Shown here in pieces: positions 51,540-61,200 of a stretch of DNA of 64,000 nucleotides. Position 1 is the first letter of the stretch. Each line of letters begins with the position of its first letter. The notes under the pieces are model-generated. The model was not told where the DNA came from, searched no databases, and was given only the letters and a program-made list of their open reading frames with translations. The translations under genes were made by a program, and so were the position numbers. This DNA comes from Chrysogorgia sp. JL179-B06 (Eukaryota; Cnidaria; Anthozoa; Scleralcyonacea; Chrysogorgiidae). The stretch is from the NCBI GenBank assembly GCA_035772405.1, contig JAYKKM010000034.1, forward strand, positions 1,775,001 through 1,839,000, written 5' to 3'.

Positions 51540-51942
51540 GTAATGGTTAATACTACAACCAATAAAAAATTGTTAAAATAACACACTTCAACCATTTAGA
51601 ATTGATTACCTCAGATCCACCCTGGGTACTATTCTAAATAGGTTAAAACTACTGTTGTTAATTGGTTACAACTTCGAATGACCAAATCTAATTGGTCATA
51701 TACACCCATTATAATTGATCATTTCTACTAAAATATAATGGTTAAATCTACTATTGGAAATTGGTCGTTACAACAATTCACAATGGTAGTTTCAACCATT
51801 ATAAAATGGTAAATGTAACCATTTAAATGGTAAATGGCGACCATTTATTAATTGGTTGTTATAACCATTTACAACTGTTTGTCTCAGATCCACATTTCAA
51901 CCATTTTTTTTTGCTTGAAATAACCATTTCGTTTTTACAGTG
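51540..51942. repeat. Right subterminal array of E2
   Basis: Diverged aaccatt/aatggtt units, such as ccatttaaatggtaaatggc, running to the terminal cgtttttacagtg. Confidence 0.8.
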
Positions 51943-52055
51943 TAGCTAGCTTTATAGTGCCCTTACTGACTCGGGAGTGCCTAACGGTTCTTTTAGCACT
52001 TTCTTTGATGCCATGGACATGCACGGCTACAGCTCCAGCAGTCACAAGGGCTGTG

Positions 52056-52418
52056 TCATATAGCTCGTTCATCAGTTCTTTCCTGTCTATTGGCGATGTC
52101 ATATATTATACAATATGTTTTATTAATCGAAGCTATGAAGGTTACGTGATGGTTCCTTTTTATAACAACATTCTTCGTCATTTGTTGATCTTGCCTTGTC
52201 GCGTAATACAGTGCACCAGCGGCTATAACAACTCCTATAGTACCTATAACGTATCCATAGTTAAAACTATCATCCTCTCTATCACTTATCACTCTCTCAT
52301 ATTCCTCTCTTTTACCGCTTTAGATATAGCAGCCAAACGTTTGCCTGCCTCTACTCTCTTGGGGTCTTTGGTCTTTGTTATTGACGTTAATAGTTTCGCC
52401 CTCGTTACTGTCAGTCAT
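52056..52418 (-). pseudogene. Small basic/membrane protein of the Polinton-like element, frameshifted
   Basis: ATG at 52418. After two frame changes a basic segment (KDPKRVEAGKRLAAISKAVK, near 52300-52365) is followed by a hydrophobic segment (YVIGTIGVVIAAGALYYA, ~52190-52250). A KDPK-R-AGK basic patch plus one membrane span is a recurrent small protein in Polinton-like gene clusters (general knowledge). The start of the next gene (52102) overlaps its end. Confidence 0.55.
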
Positions 52419-52486
52419 CTATATTATACGTGGTGTCTTGTTACAGATCATCTCACAGTTATCACACAGATCATCTCACAGTTATC

Positions 52487-53281
52487 TCATAGATATAGTA
52501 TTCGATGAAAGTATCTTTGGTGATTATACAGTGTGGTCTCACTCTTAAATCTCCTGTCGTAGTACTCACACGGAACTCTAGAGTCTCTCGTATACGTCTC
52601 TATGAAGTGTATTATCTCGTGTTGGTCTGAGGATAGTAGTGTGTTGTACCCTTGCGATCTTAGTCTCTTTAGAGCAGCGACTTGGTTATCGTTAATTACA
52701 CCGTCACCCTTTGGTGTCTTTAACTCTATAGCAAAACCATTATATCTCTTGTGGAGCTGTGGGACAATCAAATCCGGTTGTCCACCACTGTAACCTTTCT
52801 TCCATCCATCTATTCTTTTCGTAGATGTGTCTTGATACTCTCCCAACCCTGGGATGACTATTGTTGGATGGTATGCTCTAATATACTCTACGCTGTCGTA
52901 GTGTAAATATGTCTCATTCATGATTGATAGTTGGTTATACTGTGTATACTGACCTGTCTTTCGTATAGATGGTAGGACTTCTGTGAATACCCATTTTTTA
53001 AACATCCCAGCAGACTCTAGTTTGGAGGAGAATACCAATTTGTACACACCTAGTTCGTTTATTTGCCATGACATACTTTTGACCAACGTTCCGTTTTGGG
53101 GTGTTAGCTTTTGGACCTTTCTTTTCTCTTCGTCTTCTACATGATCTGTAATTGCCTTACAAGGAAGTCTATAGCCCAATATTTCAGCTACCTCTTTTTC
53201 ATAGAACCATATATCATTTCCTTTCTTGATAGTTGTGACTGACTTATTCCCAAAGTTGAATTTTTTGGTGAGACTCATCAT
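52487..53281 (-). CDS. BRO-N domain fused to a VRR-NUC-type nuclease
   Basis: ATG at 53281 or 53278 (MMSLTKKFNFGNK); the frame stays open further upstream but only to a TTG. Residues ~10-110 match the BRO-N DNA-binding domain of viruses (DIWFYEKEVAEILGY, then FKKWVFTEVLPSIRKTGQY). Residues ~165-235 carry a PD-(D/E)xK nuclease of VRR-NUC type: GGQPDLIVPQ, then FAIELKTPKGDGV, then a Q-x-x-x-L helix (NQVAALKRLRSQGYN). A Cys/His-containing tail follows (CEYYDRR ... YNHQRYFH). No stop or frameshift. It lies within the minus-strand Polinton cluster. The likely role is DNA processing or defence/counter-defence of the element (inferred). Confidence 0.85.
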   Translation of the reverse strand: MMSLTKKFNFGNKSVTTIKKGNDIWFYEKEVAEILGYRLPCKAITDHVEDEEKRKVQKLTPQNGTLVKSMSWQINELGVYKLVFSSKLESAGMFKKWVFTEVLPSIRKTGQYTQYNQLSIMNETYLHYDSVEYIRAYHPTIVIPGLGEYQDTSTKRIDGWKKGYSGGQPDLIVPQLHKRYNGFAIELKTPKGDGVINDNQVAALKRLRSQGYNTLLSSDQHEIIHFIETYTRDSRVPCEYYDRRFKSETTLYNHQRYFHRILYL

Positions 53282-53319
53282 ATCTAGTATACTGTATGTA
53301 ATATTATAAGTGACTCTGA

Positions 53320-53344
53320 CCAACGTTCCAAAACGGAACGTTGG
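53320..53344. promoter_or_regulatory. 10-bp perfect hairpin upstream of the BRO-N gene
   Basis: ccaacgttcc / ggaacgttgg stem around aaaac, 39 bases before the ATG. A related imperfect hairpin (caatcctcc ... gagggttgg) lies at ~53413-53441. It may act as a transcription signal; unproven. Confidence 0.45.
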
Positions 53345-53559
53345 CCAAACTAGTCTATTTTATCGCTCAAAAAGCTGACGCTATGTTTTTGGGCTTTAAG
53401 CTCTTTTGAGCAATCCTCCAAAACAGAGGGTTGGTCAAACTGGTCGTGAGAGTATTAGATCACACCCCCTGGTTCTTATGTATAGGCCATGTGTAATTAT
53501 GTGTTCGAAGGGGGGTCTGACTCCAACCTCCTTGCGTCTCGCCTTAATTTAGAGCGTTA

Positions 53560-54066
53560 GTCTCATCATATATTTTACAATACTTTTTCACCATTCCATC
53601 AATTGGTGGGCACAAGTCAGTCGTCTGTGCGTCATCGACAAGTCATCGACAATGTCGTCTAGCACTTTGACATCTGAGAGAAATATCGATTCATTATAAG
53701 GAAGATCTCGGATACGATACTAATTGTGTCAATATCATTTTTGTAGCTAGTGTGTGCGAACTTACAATGTTCCACTCTACTTGCTAGATTGGATTTAGCC
53801 AAGTAGCCTTGAATGATCACACCAGGACCACTAATACAAGCCATGACTAAATGGTTAGCGGTTACCGACCCAGCTACAATCCCTACTGTCGTTAGCCCTA
53901 TACTAGCCATGTTAAACGATAGTTTAATTTTCTTCAACCTTTTCTATTTCCACTTGTAACAGGCTTCTAGTTTGTGGTAGTGCGCGTAGAACCGTTTGAG
54001 CTCTAGTGTCTCTTCCTCTGTCATATCCTTTGATACGTGGTCAAAATCAACAACTGATTTATTCAT
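53560..54066 (-). pseudogene. Polinton small membrane protein, broken by TAG
   Basis: The ATG at 54066 opens 40 codons (MNKSVVDFDHVSKDMTEEET ... YKWK) to TAG at 53944-53946. The same frame continues with KRLKKIKLSFNMASIGLTTV and a Gly/Val-rich membrane region (TVGIVAGSVTANHLVM, ~53855-53905) to 53659. After a frameshift, a C-terminal tail (CPPIDGMVKKYCK) is readable to about 53570. The two parts are usually one protein in this element family (general knowledge), so the TAG is best read as a nonsense mutation. Role unknown. Confidence 0.6.
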
Positions 54067-54077
54067 TGTCTTATAAT

Positions 54078-54740
54078 TTACTTTATATTATATTTCCCCA
54101 TCATTTTCTCACCAACTACTGAAACGTCTCGGTTTGTCATGTAGCCATAGATGATCTTCATACCGTAGAATTCTATCAGAGAAGGGTATTTGTAGGGTGC
54201 GAGTGGTGATCTTGGTCGATGTGCTCCAAATATTGTTCCATAGGAGGACCCTATCTCATTATAGTTAGCTGTGAAGTATGAGTCTGTTGACCTTATATTG
54301 TTCACCCTAACATGTGAGTTATCCATCTGCCAATGTATTGATATCATATGCCTCTTAGTGGTGTCGATGTCATTTGGGATTGTGCACGTGTATTCATTTG
54401 CTGGAGCGCCACCACCATATGATAGTTTGTCAGTTTTACCTCCTTTGTACCCCACGTATTTGTCCCAAGAACCGTCGTCGTTTGAGATAATCACCTCCCA
54501 ATCTGTCGTAGACACCCTCGCGGCTAACCTCACTACCGTAAAAACGGATACGTCACAGTATTGCATACGTGGACAGTTGACGTGTATTCCGGCCTCAAGT
54601 AGAATTGGGGTTAGTTCAGGGGATAGGAAGCTATGACCACTGTTAGTACCAATAATGGGACCATAGGTTGGATCATTTTGCACTAGTGTGTTTCCAATGC
54701 CTTTCACTTTATTTGTCCCACTGTGGTAAAACTGTGCCAT
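54078..54740 (-). CDS. LamG/concanavalin-like jelly-roll protein, 220 residues
   Basis: Intact ORF starting MAQFYHSGTNKVKGIGN. The central part has a strand pattern with DWEVIISNDDGSWDKYVG, HMISIHWQMDNSHVRVNN and IEFYGMKIIYGYMTNRD, and a C-terminal helix (VVGEKMMGKYN), as in ConA-like/LamG lectin folds. In a capsid gene cluster such a protein may be a fibre, decoration or minor capsid component (inferred). Its start overlaps the end of the upstream frame by about 30 bases. Confidence 0.6.
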   Translation of the reverse strand: MAQFYHSGTNKVKGIGNTLVQNDPTYGPIIGTNSGHSFLSPELTPILLEAGIHVNCPRMQYCDVSVFTVVRLAARVSTTDWEVIISNDDGSWDKYVGYKGGKTDKLSYGGGAPANEYTCTIPNDIDTTKRHMISIHWQMDNSHVRVNNIRSTDSYFTANYNEIGSSYGTIFGAHRPRSPLAPYKYPSLIEFYGMKIIYGYMTNRDVSVVGEKMMGKYNIK

Positions 54741-56633
54741 ATCCGTGTGTGCGTGTGCTTTGTGGTGTTAAAATCGAATAGAACGTTATAGGACTACACT
54801 TTAAAGTATTGTGATAGATACACGGACTCCAACACTTTTTTACTAATAGCGTCCAAATCATGACTGGATGTGCTATGTTTTTGAGTGCCCCGAGCGCCAT
54901 ATCTATATCTCCAGACATCCTCCCACCGCTTACGCTTAATTTAGGGTCATTGTCTAGATGTCTCTTCGCTCTTCTTAATATTTTGTCGCTCTCGTAGTCT
55001 CTGTCCTCAAATCCATAACAATTAGACTCATTATGCCATAACACATATTTGCTTACTAAATAGCCAGACACAGCCGAAACCCCTAGAACTAGCCCCAACT
55101 CTGTCGTGTGGCTATCTGGTGTCACCTCCAGACGATGTTCTTGGTGTGCCACATTTGGTGTTGCCATACGATGTGTCACCTGTGGTGGTTTATCAAGTGT
55201 CTGCAGGTGCTCTCCACCTTCTTGGTGAACTTTCTTGGCCTCCATCGTTGGTGCGTAGTTTAACCCACTATTTACTCCAAACTTCATACTCTGTGTAGCA
55301 GTCTTTAGCAGGTTGTTGTACCCAGCGATTTGGTTCTTGAGGATTACCACGTTACTTGGCATTAACCATGTAGACGGTGACAGTGCTAGATTTTGGACAA
55401 CGTTAGTGTCTCTAATCGACTTGTTCATGTTGAGAATCCACGTTGACACGTCATAGTTAATAACACTATCCTCCACCAACTTTCGAAATTCTTGATGAGT
55501 CTCTAGACTACCTGCGGAACCAACAACGACTGACGCACGTGTTCTAGCTTGTGCACCAAGTGTGGAGTAAACAAAGGCTTCTATAGACTGATTTAGGTAT
55601 TGTCACCCAATGTTGGTAAAACCATTCAACAACAGAGGAACGTATCGTTTATAGTCGTTCTTAACGTCGTTGATCGTGAAGACACTCTCCTCACCCGTTG
55701 TACCATCAGCAAGGACTTTACGCTGGCAACGATGTTTTCTGGGAATCTTGTCTGTCTTACCGTACAACTCTCCAGCCTCAAACTCCACGCTTATCGATCT
55801 CATACTCTCACCACCTTCCATCCTTCTGAGAAGTCTTCTAATGGTAAAGTGTAGATGGAACCTCGTTACACTTGTGATAACAGGGTGGACTTCTTGTGAG
55901 GGTGATAAGTGTTGCAACGACACTCCACAACAGAAACTTGCGCAATACGTTGCAAACACGACCATATAATAGCTCTCGTTGTCGTCCCACTTTGACTTTG
56001 CCTTTGACGTGGTGATTTGTAAGATTGGTAACTTCGAGAGAAAGTGGTTCTTTTGATTAACGAAGATTTTAAAGTTATTCACTGGGTAGTTCAACACGTT
56101 TTCCGTTGGATAGTCATCCCAAAGTCCCCAGTGGTCCTTGCGACCTTTTGGTAGTGGTTGGATAGTTCCACCAGAGAGCTATATTACTGGAAACTTGCGA
56201 TTGTGCAGCCACTTTCCACATACTCTTGTCGTTTTTAAATATAGTGTTGGTAATATTAGTCGATAGTATGTCGTTGTTGATGAAGTAGATATCGACCCTT
56301 GTCACGTCACCCTGTCGTGTTTGGATAGGCTCGAAACAAAACTTCAGAGTGGCGTAGGGATACTTTTTATGAAGTCCGACTTGGCCTTCTCGATAGCGTC
56401 TCTCGAATTCTTAATCGCTTTGTCATAGTTATGCCCGTAGTAGCGTCTACTCGTTTGTTTATCGTTAGATACTTAGTATACTCTGGGTTACTCTTAAACC
56501 TATTCGAGTCTATCGCAACGTCACCACTGTTAGTTTTCGTCACGAAGAATATGTGTTTATGCAGGTTGTCGTCAGTGTCAAGAAAAAACCTACTCTCATC
56601 GGCATCAGGATACTTTCTTCTAAACTCGTCCAT
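54709..56633 (-). pseudogene. Large capsid-module protein of the Polinton-like element, broken by frameshifts and TGA
   Basis: Starts at the ATG at 56633 (MDEFRRKYPDADESRFFLD). A frameshift near 56400 is followed by a frame containing TRVDIYFINNDILSTNITN (56240-56300), another frameshift near 56110, then a long frame (55603-56097) with the segment FLSKLPILQITTSKAKSKW. TGA at 55603-55605 interrupts it; the same frame continues (SIEAFVYSTLGAQ ...) with MPSNVVILKNQIAGYNNLL and a C-terminal membrane segment (LGLVLGVSAVSGYLV, ~55050-55095). The protein would be about 600 residues. I recognise it as a conserved structural-module protein of metazoan Polinton-like elements but cannot say whether it is the major capsid protein. 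Confidence 0.55.
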
Positions 56634-56639
56634 TATAAC

Positions 56640-57200
56640 ATAGGGTACATTATATGATCAGAGTGTCAGTGTTGATTAGTGGTTCGACAAAAACTATAAA
56701 CTTCCAAGAGTCAATTCTAGCAATTAACTCAGACCCTCACTTCTTAGTGAAAAAGGCGACCATCTTTTGGAACCACGTTAACGTAACCTCAGGAGTAGTG
56801 ATACCCCCCACTCTGGAGTACAAAGGGATGCCGCCGCATTAAATATTCATTTCGAATTTTGGCATTACGTCATGACTTCTCGTCTTCCTGGAGGCGCCTT
56901 AACCCTAATTATTTATTCAGATTATGTCATTAAACCTTCAGGATCCCTAACCCTAGCTCGTGTACCAGTAGGACATCAAACACTAATTAGTATTCATTTT
57001 ATAACGCCTTATTATTATGCTACGTCACTCAGCTTCAAGTCTCCCCTAGTACTCTCACACCACCCTCATTCCCGACACCTTCCGAACTTGATTTCCGAAG
57101 GTGTTACGTCACTATCAAAAGGTAGCTCTTATTTATTTTAATAATATAAGAAACGCCTTTGTAATTAAACACTTCGCGTCACTACGGCAATGCGAATGTG
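56640..57200. promoter_or_regulatory. Intergenic region with repeated ACGTCA motifs
   Basis: attacgtcatgac (~56866), attatgtcatta (~56925), ctacgtcactc (~57021), ttacgtcactatc (~57105) and gcgtcactac (~57176) are spaced ~60-100 bases, between the leftward structural gene and the rightward genes. ACGTCA is the half-site of CREB/ATF-type bZIP factors. A bidirectional or late promoter is inferred. Confidence 0.45.
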
Positions 57201-57322
57201 GGACAGTAGGCAGCCCGAGAGCAGCGCATGCGCCATGAATATGGGATGAACTAAAGAGAGTAACGAAGAAGCATCTTATACCTTCAAAATAACTTCTGTC
57301 ACGATCAACAGAGATTTATACG

Positions 57323-57540
57323 ATGGCCTTTACGATCAATTTAGATCTTCGACAGTTCTACGAAGATATGAACCCTAACCATTTCGGCTATCTTCGATAT
57401 TCGCCTATTTGCGTATAGGATTTGAGGAAATTTATAGCGGGGAATTCAAAATAGGGCTTTTGGCAATGTTTAAAGACAGATATCTCGGACACGAATGGAC
57501 AAAATCGAAAACCGTAAAAGAACTTATCAGCTATTTTTGA
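57323..57540 (+). pseudogene. Short unknown ORF with one frameshift
   Basis: ATG at 57323 reads MAFTINLDLRQFYEDMNPNH to TAG near 57416. After a frameshift it continues GFEEIYSGEFKIGLLAMFKD and RYLGHEWTKSKTVKELISYF to TGA at 57538-57540. Composition is coding-like across the shift. Orientation agrees with the downstream polymerase. No family recognised. Confidence 0.4.
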
Positions 57541-58267
57541 GTCCTCTATACAGAGAACTAAAATTTATGGAGGGTTTATATGCGCTTTAAATTCAGACTC
57601 AGCTCATTTTCAAAGTTATTGTGCACCTTAAAATCTGTCTGAAGGAACATCAAAGAATGGTCAATGGTATAAGTGTCCGAATAGATGGATTAAATCTTTA
57701 ACGCGTTTATGATGAAATAAATCCTACATGAACCAAAACCAATTCGTCTATTTACGATAATCTCTGTGAGCCGTGATCCCCTAGAGTCGGCTACTAGAAC
57801 GATCTCTTGAACAACGAAGCGAGTATATTTAAACCACTGAATCGAACGAGTCAAAGCCGTATGAAGAACGAATTTTGAATCGTATTGACTTGTCAAACGA
57901 AGCGAAGGCTCAATGCACACGTACAATAGCGAGTGGGTCATTAAGAGTCATTAGTGGTGCAACTCACAAATATTTCCTTTCTTGGGAATATTTAATTGCT
58001 TTGAGGGTACACACTAGGATATTATGAGTAAACATTAGTCAATATGGGATAATGAGGGCAAGTTCAAGCGGAAAATCGTTGTTGCCATAGCGAACCCACG
58101 TCGCGTCGAAAAAAAATGGATTAGCGAAGGGTTACCATAGCGAAACAGCGCCTCGTCCTTTCATTCGATTATACCTTCTCTTCGTGAAAGGTTAGAAATT
58201 TTTAGTTGGTGTGTGTTTGGAAAGTATTTTGGAAAGTCTTTATTCTCTTGCTAACTGTGATTGAAAA
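57541..58267. other. Leader region upstream of the second polymerase
   Basis: Nothing coding seen. The boundary between the two Polinton-like elements must lie in or near here, but no terminal inverted repeat was identified by eye. Confidence 0.4.
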
Positions 58268-61200
58268 ATGTCTCAAGCGGTAAGTTGATAAACGTTTATG
58301 AATGTTCGTTTTATCGAATAAGACTCGAGTGTATACTTATAAACTTTCTCCTCCTTAGATTGATATTGCTGATCTCATTAAATCTTGTGAGACTGAGAGT
58401 GCTCTTGAGTTTTTGGAGCAGTCGTTTGTGTTTACGGAGGAACAGAAACGGGCCGCCTTACAGCAAAGGATTGTGATCTGGACTAACGTTATGGCCGAAG
58501 ATTTTCGTCGAGAGACCGAAACACCAGCAGGTGTTAACGAAGACCTCATGACCAATTGAACCGACGAAGAACGCCGAGAGTTTAATGAAGACTGGGCCAA
58601 CGACGAGTTATTAGTTCCTGACGACGAGAACGAGCAGCCTGAGTTTCCCGAACCGCTGGAAAGCTAAATTGGCGAAGGCAGTAAAAGAAAGCGTGTCGAC
58701 GACACCGAGTCTTCCCCTAAACGCACGAAACCCGAGGATTATTTTACCATCAAATCGGTCAAGCAGGTCAACGTAAGAAAATTCAAGACGACAGGTAGCG
58801 ACTATACTGTTCAGTTTAATGCTTTAAACGTTCACGGGGTTTTAAATATTGTACCTGCACTCAACCGTGATTTTAAGCATTTGTTCCATCGATTAACCAC
58901 TGATATGGCCCCTCGCGATCAAGTCCGCCTTATCCTAAATTCCCACCAACTCGACCGTCCCATTTCCTTGCCATTCCTTCCACGAGACCGTCTGACTCCC
59001 GAGCGTTTCCTGGCCGCAGTGGAGCGTGTTGTCCAATCCAACGATCAGTTCACACTGGATGATTCGGTCAACGTGAATGTAGTTCATGTCGAAATGCCTC
59101 ACGGTAGTGGTAGAAAACGGCGAGACGTAGTAAATCTTCAGAGTTATCTGAACAAAAAAGATTGCTTCGTTCAGATAAAAAACAAAGATGAACTTTGATG
59201 TGCCCGTGCGATCATCGTTGCCAAAGCAAAATTTGGATAAAAATCCTCAGTACAAGGTATCATTACTCCTCGAGGAACACTTCAACGTCGACTAGCCCAT
59301 GAACTCCACAAGACTACCAGTGTGCCCCTGGGTTGCTGTGGGATCGAAGAGGTGAAAAAGTTCCAATCTGTCCTCCCTGGTTACCAACTCAATGTCGTCT
59401 CCAAGGAACACTTAAATGCCATAATTTATTCCGGCACCACGACAATAACTATGATGTCATCACGAGTATGCCAGCCTTCCTCGCCCGTAAACAATATTTA
59501 CATACATGCAAGAAAGGGTACGACAAAATTACTGACCTTGTGTAAACTGTGCCATATACAGAACTGTCCAGTCATCAAGTGGAAATTATGCAAGGACTGT
59601 AACCGTTTCTTCAAAAGCGACGAATGATTCGCCCGTTACAAGGACGCCACCGGACAGAAGAAAGCTCTTTGCACTTCCCTGACCAAATGCCAGAAATGTC
59701 AACGTGTCGTCACCATAGCCAGCATCAAGAACCATCACTGCTGCGGCCTAGTACGATGTACCGTTTGCCAGAAATACGTCGAGCCCGACAACCATCAGTG
59801 TTACATCCAACCTGTCGAAACACGAAACCCCAGAGCAGCCCAAGAAAGCCAACGCAACGATTTCCTCGCCGAAGATGTTGCTGTGGACAACGACAATGGT
59901 GGCGACGAAAGAGATCAGAATCTGATGTTCTCCGATTTCGAGTGTACACAAGACGGCGGCCAGCACATCCCCAATCTCTGCGTTGTTCAGAATGAAAGTG
60001 GCGATGAGAAAGTGTTCTTGGGCCCCAACACCAAAGATGAATTCTGCGATTGGTTGTTCCAGAAAGAAAACGCCAACAGCACCTTCATTGCTCGTAATTT
60101 TCAGGCCTACGATGGGTATTTGATTCTGCAGTACCTCTACAAAAATGGTATCGTTCCTGAAGTTATTACGCGCGGCGCTAAAATCCTCTCCCTTACCGTT
60201 CCACAGTTGAACATTAAATTCATTGATTCTTTGTGTTTTATACCCATGCGTCTGGCTGACTTTCCTAAAACTTTTGGCCTCACCGAATTGGAGAAAGGCT
60301 TCTTCCCACATTTTTTTAACCGCGCCGAGAACCAAGACTACGTTGGACCACTTCCAGACGCCAAGTACTATGATCCGGAAGGCATGAGTCCTGGCGATCG
60401 CGAGAAGTTCTACGCATGGTACGACAACCTTCAGAGTCAAGACTACGTCTTCGACTTCCAAGAAGAAATCGTGAGTTACTGTCAGTCAGATGTCGATATT
60501 CTTCGCCGTTGCTGCCTCGAGTTCCGCGAAATCTTCAAGAATGTGACCGATATAGATCCCTTCGCCCAATGCTTGACCATCGCCCCAGCCTGCAATTTGG
60601 TTTTCCGCAAGACATTCCTCAAAGAGAACACTATTGCCGTCATCCCTCCCTGTGGTTACAAACCCGAAAACAAACAGTCAGTCATTGCGTTCAAGATGCT
60701 TGCCTACATCGCGCACCGAGACAATGTCGCCATCCGCCATTCCCGCAATCATGGAGAGCAGCGTATTGGGATGTACCTCGTCGATGGTTTCAACGCCGAG
60801 ACGAATACAGTGTGGGAAGTGCAGGGCTGTTTGTGGCACGGATGTCCTCGGTGCTATGCCAGAGACACGGTGAATCCGGTCAGCGGTATGACTATGCATG
60901 ATCTCCACCAACGAACCCTGGAAAAGATCAAATTCCTAAAAGACAACGGCTACAATGTCGCTGAGATTTGGACCTGCGACATCGACCGACAGCTTGCTAC
61001 AGATCCTGATATGATGAGATTATTCGACAACTTCGAGATCTCCGAGCCCTTGGAACCTCGCTACGGGTTCTTTGGTGGAAGGACAAACGCCACACGCCTA
61101 TTCTACGAGGTACAACCCGACGAGAAAGTCCGATACGTCGACTTCTGTAGTTTGTACCCATGGTGGCCAAGCGGATATTCGCGATACTTATTGCATCCTG

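Larger units (their letters stand above)
42755..51942. mobile_element. E2: 9.2-kb TIR element with TA duplication and gene cargo
   Basis: The left end cactgtaaaaacggaatggt and the complement of the right end cactgtaaaaacgaaatggt are inverted over ~28 bp with one mismatch. TA lies at 42753-42754 and 51943-51944. Removing the element restores a viral reading frame. Subterminal arrays of aaccaatt/ggttaaat units lie on both sides (42760-43330 and 51540-51940). It contains a three-exon gene (47624-51235, plus strand) and an ORF at 43726-44061 (minus), but no recognised transposase. Confidence 0.87.
42673..52102 (-). pseudogene. Small Polinton protein split in two by element E2
   Basis: The N-terminal piece starts at the ATG at 52102 (MTSPIDRKELMNELYD) and runs to the E2 right end at 51943. 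The C-terminal piece resumes at 42752 and ends KYLPVDPFSK with a stop at 42673-42675. With E2 and one TA removed, the two pieces are in the same frame and give a protein of about 80 residues with an Ala/Val-rich segment. There is no other damage, so E2 inserted when this gene was otherwise intact. The function is unknown. Confidence 0.8.

Noticed and set aside
59748..60461. 237-codon minus-strand ORF
   Set aside because: It is antisense to the strongly motif-supported polymerase exonuclease region.
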